A DNA stretch of 64,000 bases, taken from NCBI GenBank assembly GCA_963556495.2, contig OY747701.1, positions 36,076,001 through 36,140,000 of the forward strand, in the 5' to 3' direction. The position numbers and the translations under genes were made by a program. Numbering within the stretch: position 1 is the first letter of the stretch; each line of letters opens with the position of its first letter. Positions 60,256 through 64,000 of the stretch are shown in pieces. The DNA is from Valencia hispanica. Lineage: Eukaryota; Chordata; Actinopteri; Cyprinodontiformes; Valenciidae. A model generated the notes under the pieces. The model saw only the letters and a list, made by a program, of their open reading frames with translations, searched no databases and was not told where the DNA came from.

Positions 60256-62426
60256 GTAGGCTAAAAAACAAGTGTACATGTAAAATGATACCACAGTTCA
60301 TCAGTAACAAATGGGCTATGTTAGTGAAGCAATCCACTCACTCACAACATTCATAATGCTGCTATCTCTCTCATCAATGTTTTGATTTTCTGCTGTATAA
60401 CCGAAATATGCTACTCAAACAAAGGGTTAACAAGAAAACGATTATAATGCTATGACAACACATCACCTGATGTGTGTGTGTGCTGAATTGACTAATGCAG
60501 CTAAAATCTTCGATCAGCCAACATCTAACTCCAGCTGACAGTTTTTTCATCCGATGCAGTTTCTTGAAGTGCTAAGCTAATGTTAGCATGTTTTCTCCTC
60601 TTTAATAATATGACTCAAGGATAATTTGGCTTGTAACATATTTCAGTGCTGTTTCAGTTTTAACATGTGGACAAAACATGCAGGAAACGCAGTTCTCCTG
60701 CTTTGTAAACATGGCACTTCATGTTAAACATCATAAACTTCGATGACTAATGTTTCAGCTGCTCTCTGCACACTTCTCTAGGGATGTGTGGAGATGTCTG
60801 AGTACAGCTCAAAGCACCTCACAGAAACAGACAAATGGGGATCTGCTGCAGATCATCTGCAGCAGCCAGTACAGTCTCTCTTAATTGTTAACAGCATTGT
60901 TAGAGTAAAAACAAAACCTGTATTGAAGGAAAAAAAACAAGTTTGGTAGATCATCAAATACTGTGGGTAGCTGATAATACAATTTAGCAATCAGTGCACA
61001 GAAAAACAGGCTGCTTTTTTTAATTGAGGAAAGAGAAGCACTTCAATAAGCCAGAGCCTGTACAACAGAAACAGGTGTTAATGGCTGAATATTTTTACTG
61101 ACACCGATCGTAATCATTTAAAAAGAGTATTATTTATAACCACTAGGCAGTAACCAGGTTCCAATCTCAGAATTGGAAAGCGTTGTCATTTATGACATTC
61201 TGATATTAATAAAAATGGCTAAATCATCATTTTTACTAACGGTAATATTAAGTAAAAAAATATAATAATAAAATTAAATCAAGTCCCTTTCTTTAAATCC
61301 TGCTTTGAAAGGATTCAGTAAATCACAGAACACAAAAACATATTACTTCATGCACATTATGAATTCTCTATAGCATGAGAAACTACAAGTGATGCTGATA
61401 AAAAAAAAATCTGGCAAAGTACATTTTGTGTAAAGCTGACTCCAAAATCTTTCCATTTTACTCATTTTTTCAATGTTCTTTGCAATCTAGAAGATGCAAT
61501 AGACTTTTGAGCCTAAAAATGCTCAGTTCTCCATCTGTACAAGCTTTGGATGAAGCGACAACGAGTCTGAGTGTTTTCTGCTTCTTCATCTGATAAGATG
61601 GCAGGGGTCAAATCTGAGTGGTCATCTCTTCTGCACTCTCAGAGCACACTATAAATCACATGAGAGTGTCTGCGTGCTGTCAGCCCTGCCTGCTGCCCAC
61701 CAGGGTTAAACCAACAGAGGCATGAGGGGGAAGGCAGGCAGACAGAGGGAGGAAAGAGGGAAATCCTGCATTGTCTTGTTTAGCAACACCACAATGTGGT
61801 TGAATCTTTAGACATACATAGAGATTAGTCATTAGCAACATTCACAGCTATGATTAAAGTTTTCCTGCTTGGAAGTATTTTGTTGTTGTTTTTCTACATG
61901 TTTTACTGATGCATTAGTTGTTTTGTTTAAATGTAAGTAAATTAAAACTCCACTCTCATATAGGTGACTTTCTTCCCATGCAGTGACTTATTTTCTACCC
62001 CCATCTGTTCCCCTGTCCTTCCCTTCCTCTTCGTCCTGCTATTCTGCCTTTAAGAGCCAAGTGGAGTCTGGAGCAGAGACAGCCTTTACCCAGAGCTAAA
62101 GATAGAGCTCTTTAGAGCCGTCATCTGTCATTCTGTGACACTTTTGTAATCAGGCCTAAAAGATCTTTCCTAAAGTCCCGGACCTGACGAGGGGCTCGAG
62201 CAGTCCTGGACAGCTGCCAACCTACAGGAGGAGTGCAAGTAAACGCAGAATAACCCTCACAGTCTATCTAAAGTCAAAGTAAGAAGAAAAAATTCGTACA
62301 TTGTTGCTGAGAGCCAATGAACTGCATGATTAACTAGCTTCAAGCTGGACTTCACTGGTGGCACCAAAAAGATAAGTGTAACTCTGTGGATAACACCAAG
62401 TTGAAATCAAAGGTGATGATTTTGGT
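60256..62426. other. Gene-free stretch
   Basis: No recognisable exon or transposon. The parts at 61560-61760 and 62030-62200 are less A+T-rich and look unique; they might be regulatory, but the sequence alone cannot show it. Confidence 0.4.
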
Positions 62427-62507
62427 GGTGTGAAAAAGTATTGGCTTGAATGAAACTTGAATGTTTCATATCATCAAAATAATTTAAATATAAAACAAAG
62501 ATAACCT

Positions 62508-62741
62508 GATGGATTGTGCGAATACACAGAAGAGACCAAGGACAACTCTGACACCAACAGTAACTCCACATAATACTAAAAAAGTTAAACTCCTGACAAG
62601 TGCCCGAAAAAGATCGAAGATTGAAAGTGACCGTCGTACAAGCGCGCTCTGCGAGAGCGACCAAAAAGGACGAGCAGTTCCGTTTTTTGGCCACGGGTGT
62701 CAGTCGCGAGTTAAAATTTCAGAAAATTGCATATAGCCCCT
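62508..62741 (+). mobile_element. Truncated TTAA element, copy B, inside the Tc1 relic
   Basis: Corresponds to the 3' half of element A (3162-3395, inverted) from its ATG to its terminal repeat TTGCATATAGCCCCT, followed by TTAA at 62742-62745. The left half of the element, with its leader and CRE, is missing; the junction with Tc1 sequence is within a few bases of the ATG. Either it inserted and lost one end by deletion, or the end was lost with part of the Tc1. Confidence 0.75.
62509..62736 (+). CDS. Small basic ORF inside TTAA element B
   Basis: A 75-codon frame starting MDCANTQKRPRTTLTPTV and matching the frame at 3188-3394 at 53 of 68 positions with no gap, including KTKKVK-like basic residues and IESDRRTSA. 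The last residues (KISENCI) read into the terminal repeat. It has no promoter leader in this copy and is unlikely to be expressed; its value is as a second witness of the ancestral coding sequence. Confidence 0.45.
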   Translation: MDCANTQKRPRTTLTPTVTPHNTKKVKLLTSARKRSKIESDRRTSALCESDQKGRAVPFFGHGCQSRVKISENCI

Positions 62742-63650
62742 TTAATGCCCTCCAAAGATAATAATTAGCAACAACGGCCATCTAGTGTTGGCAACAACTG
62801 ATGATGAGTCTTTTACATTGACATGGAGGAATTTTGGTCCACTGTTTATAGAATAGTTTAATTTCACACAGGTTGGAGGGTTTTTTTGTATAAATTGGCT
62901 TTTAAATAGCAATCCAGACTTTGATTAGGCCTCTCCAAAACTTTAATTTTGTTTTATTTAAGCCATTTAGAGGTGGACTTTCAGTGTGTTTCGTATTATG
63001 GTCCTGCTGCATTACCTGAGTGCACTTGAGCTTATTGTGAGGAACTGATGGCCACACATTCTCCTTCTGGATTTTCTGATAGAAAACAGAATTCATGGTT
63101 CCAATAATTACAGCATTCGTCTAAACCCTGAAGCAACAAAACAGCCTCAGATAACCACTAAACTACTACCACATATTTAACTGTCATTATTTTATTTCTG
63201 AAAGGCTTTGTTTGTTTTATCCCAGATATAATAGGACGCACACCTTCCAAACAAAATTAACTTCTTGTCTCATCAGACCACAGAATAAATTCCTAATTGT
63301 CTTGGGTTCATGATAATATAAGTTTAACTTTTTTGTTCCTTTTGGTCATCTGTGGTTTTGGCCTTGGAATTAATTTTTTCCCAAGTGTCTTTCTTAATGT
63401 TGAATCATCTTCATCAGGGCTTTAGATATGCTGGGTTCTTTTGTGACCTGAAAAAACTGTTAATGCACTCTTGGAGTCATTTTGGGAGGCCACCTTCTCC
63501 TGTGAGTGTTCACCATTGTTGTACCTTTTCTCATTTTGTGGGTAAGGGCTCTTATGGTACAATGGTACAAAGCTCTGCAGCTCTGTTAGTGATCAGGCTT
63601 GGGTTTGGCTGTTGAAGTTGAAAAATGTGATTAATTCCAGGTAAATCATG

Positions 63651-64000
63651 ACTTAATAAGGATTTATAAAAATCTGTAAGGCTAAAAAACACTTCCCTGC
63701 ACTTTTCAAGGAAATACTAAAACAAACTGATGACAAGATAATGGAGATTTTACTTCTTTCTTTAGATTCTTAAACTCTTTAGCAATCAGGACAGGAAGTC
63801 ACCCTGCCCACTACAATAATGACGAGTATCGGGTGCTGGAAATAAATCTTTCAAGGTGATTAAAGTAGCAAGCATTTTAAGACTATTCTTGTGGTCAATT
63901 ACAAAATACACTGACGCATATTCTCATCATGTGTCTGCGTGTGCGTGTGTGTGTGTTTGTTTTCTTTTAATGAATCCCCGTCGGCTGTGTGTGGGTGGAA
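63651..64000. other. Gene-free end of window
   Basis: Nothing recognisable except a short TG-rich run at about 63936-63960. Confidence 0.4.

Larger units (their letters stand above)
62427..63650 (-). mobile_element. Tc1-like transposon relic, interrupted
   Basis: The left end GGTGTGAAAAAGTATTGGCT with TTTCATATCATCAAAATAAT matches the family end at 22976. After the insert at 62508-62741 the same element resumes: GACTTTGATTAGGCCTCTCC, CAGAGGTGGACTTTC-like at about 62970, GTCCTGCTGCATTACCTGAG, CTGATGGCCACACATTCTCC, AGCAACAAAACAGCCTCAGA and TCTCATCAGACCACAGAATA. These are minus-strand Tc1 transposase traces with many stops. The inner end toward 63650 becomes too diverged to place exactly. Confidence 0.75.

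Overview
The window looks like gene-poor, transposon-rich nuclear DNA from a ray-finned (teleost) fish. Three things point to this: many decayed copies of several Tc1-like transposon families of the kind abundant in fish, a tRNA-headed SINE resembling the fish V-SINE group with an ATGGATGG-type 3' tail, and an L2/Rex1-group LINE. The base composition is A+T-rich with long (AT)n, (TTTC)n and (TATC)n/(TGTC)n tracts. I could not identify the species. I found no host protein-coding exon, rRNA, functional tRNA or CRISPR array. Every reading frame I recognise belongs to a transposable element or a THAP-type relic; all other long frames look like chance.

Layout. 1-9.6 kb: a Tc1 relic cut by the window edge, a 490-bp TTAA-flanked element with a small open frame, and a second Tc1 fragment. 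9.6-11.6 kb: a 5'-truncated LINE with a nearly intact reverse transcriptase. 11.6-16.1 kb: single-copy-looking DNA with a cluster of nuclear-receptor-type half-sites, a CCAAT/TATA arrangement and a 103-bp AT-rich hairpin. 16.1-33.3 kb: Tc1 relics, simple repeats and one SINE. 34.2-37.6 kb: a dense cluster of (AT)n tracts, a hAT-type repeat interrupted by a second TTAA element, a broken THAP zinc-finger frame on the minus strand and a GATACG-rich repeat. 38-48 kb: sparse. 48.2-51.5 kb: a mosaic of a Tc1 relic, a pogo-like relic and a third TTAA element that carries a broken THAP exon and a nested hAT-like MITE. 53.9-64 kb: more SINE tails and Tc1 copies, one of them interrupted by a second copy of the 3-kb TTAA element.

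The most interesting thread is the TTAA-flanked elements (3162-3651, 34399-35104, 50233-51482, and a truncated copy ending at 62741). They share TTAA flanks, AG-starting termini and short coding relics. One contains a THAP-like zinc-finger relic. TTAA duplication, AG-type ends and a THAP domain together fit the Kolobok superfamily of DNA transposons better than piggyBac. Two of them carry a full CRE palindrome about 182 bp from the inferred 5' end. Nothing here appears to work together as a host pathway; the relationships are those of nested parasites. All family calls are from reading by eye, without database searches.
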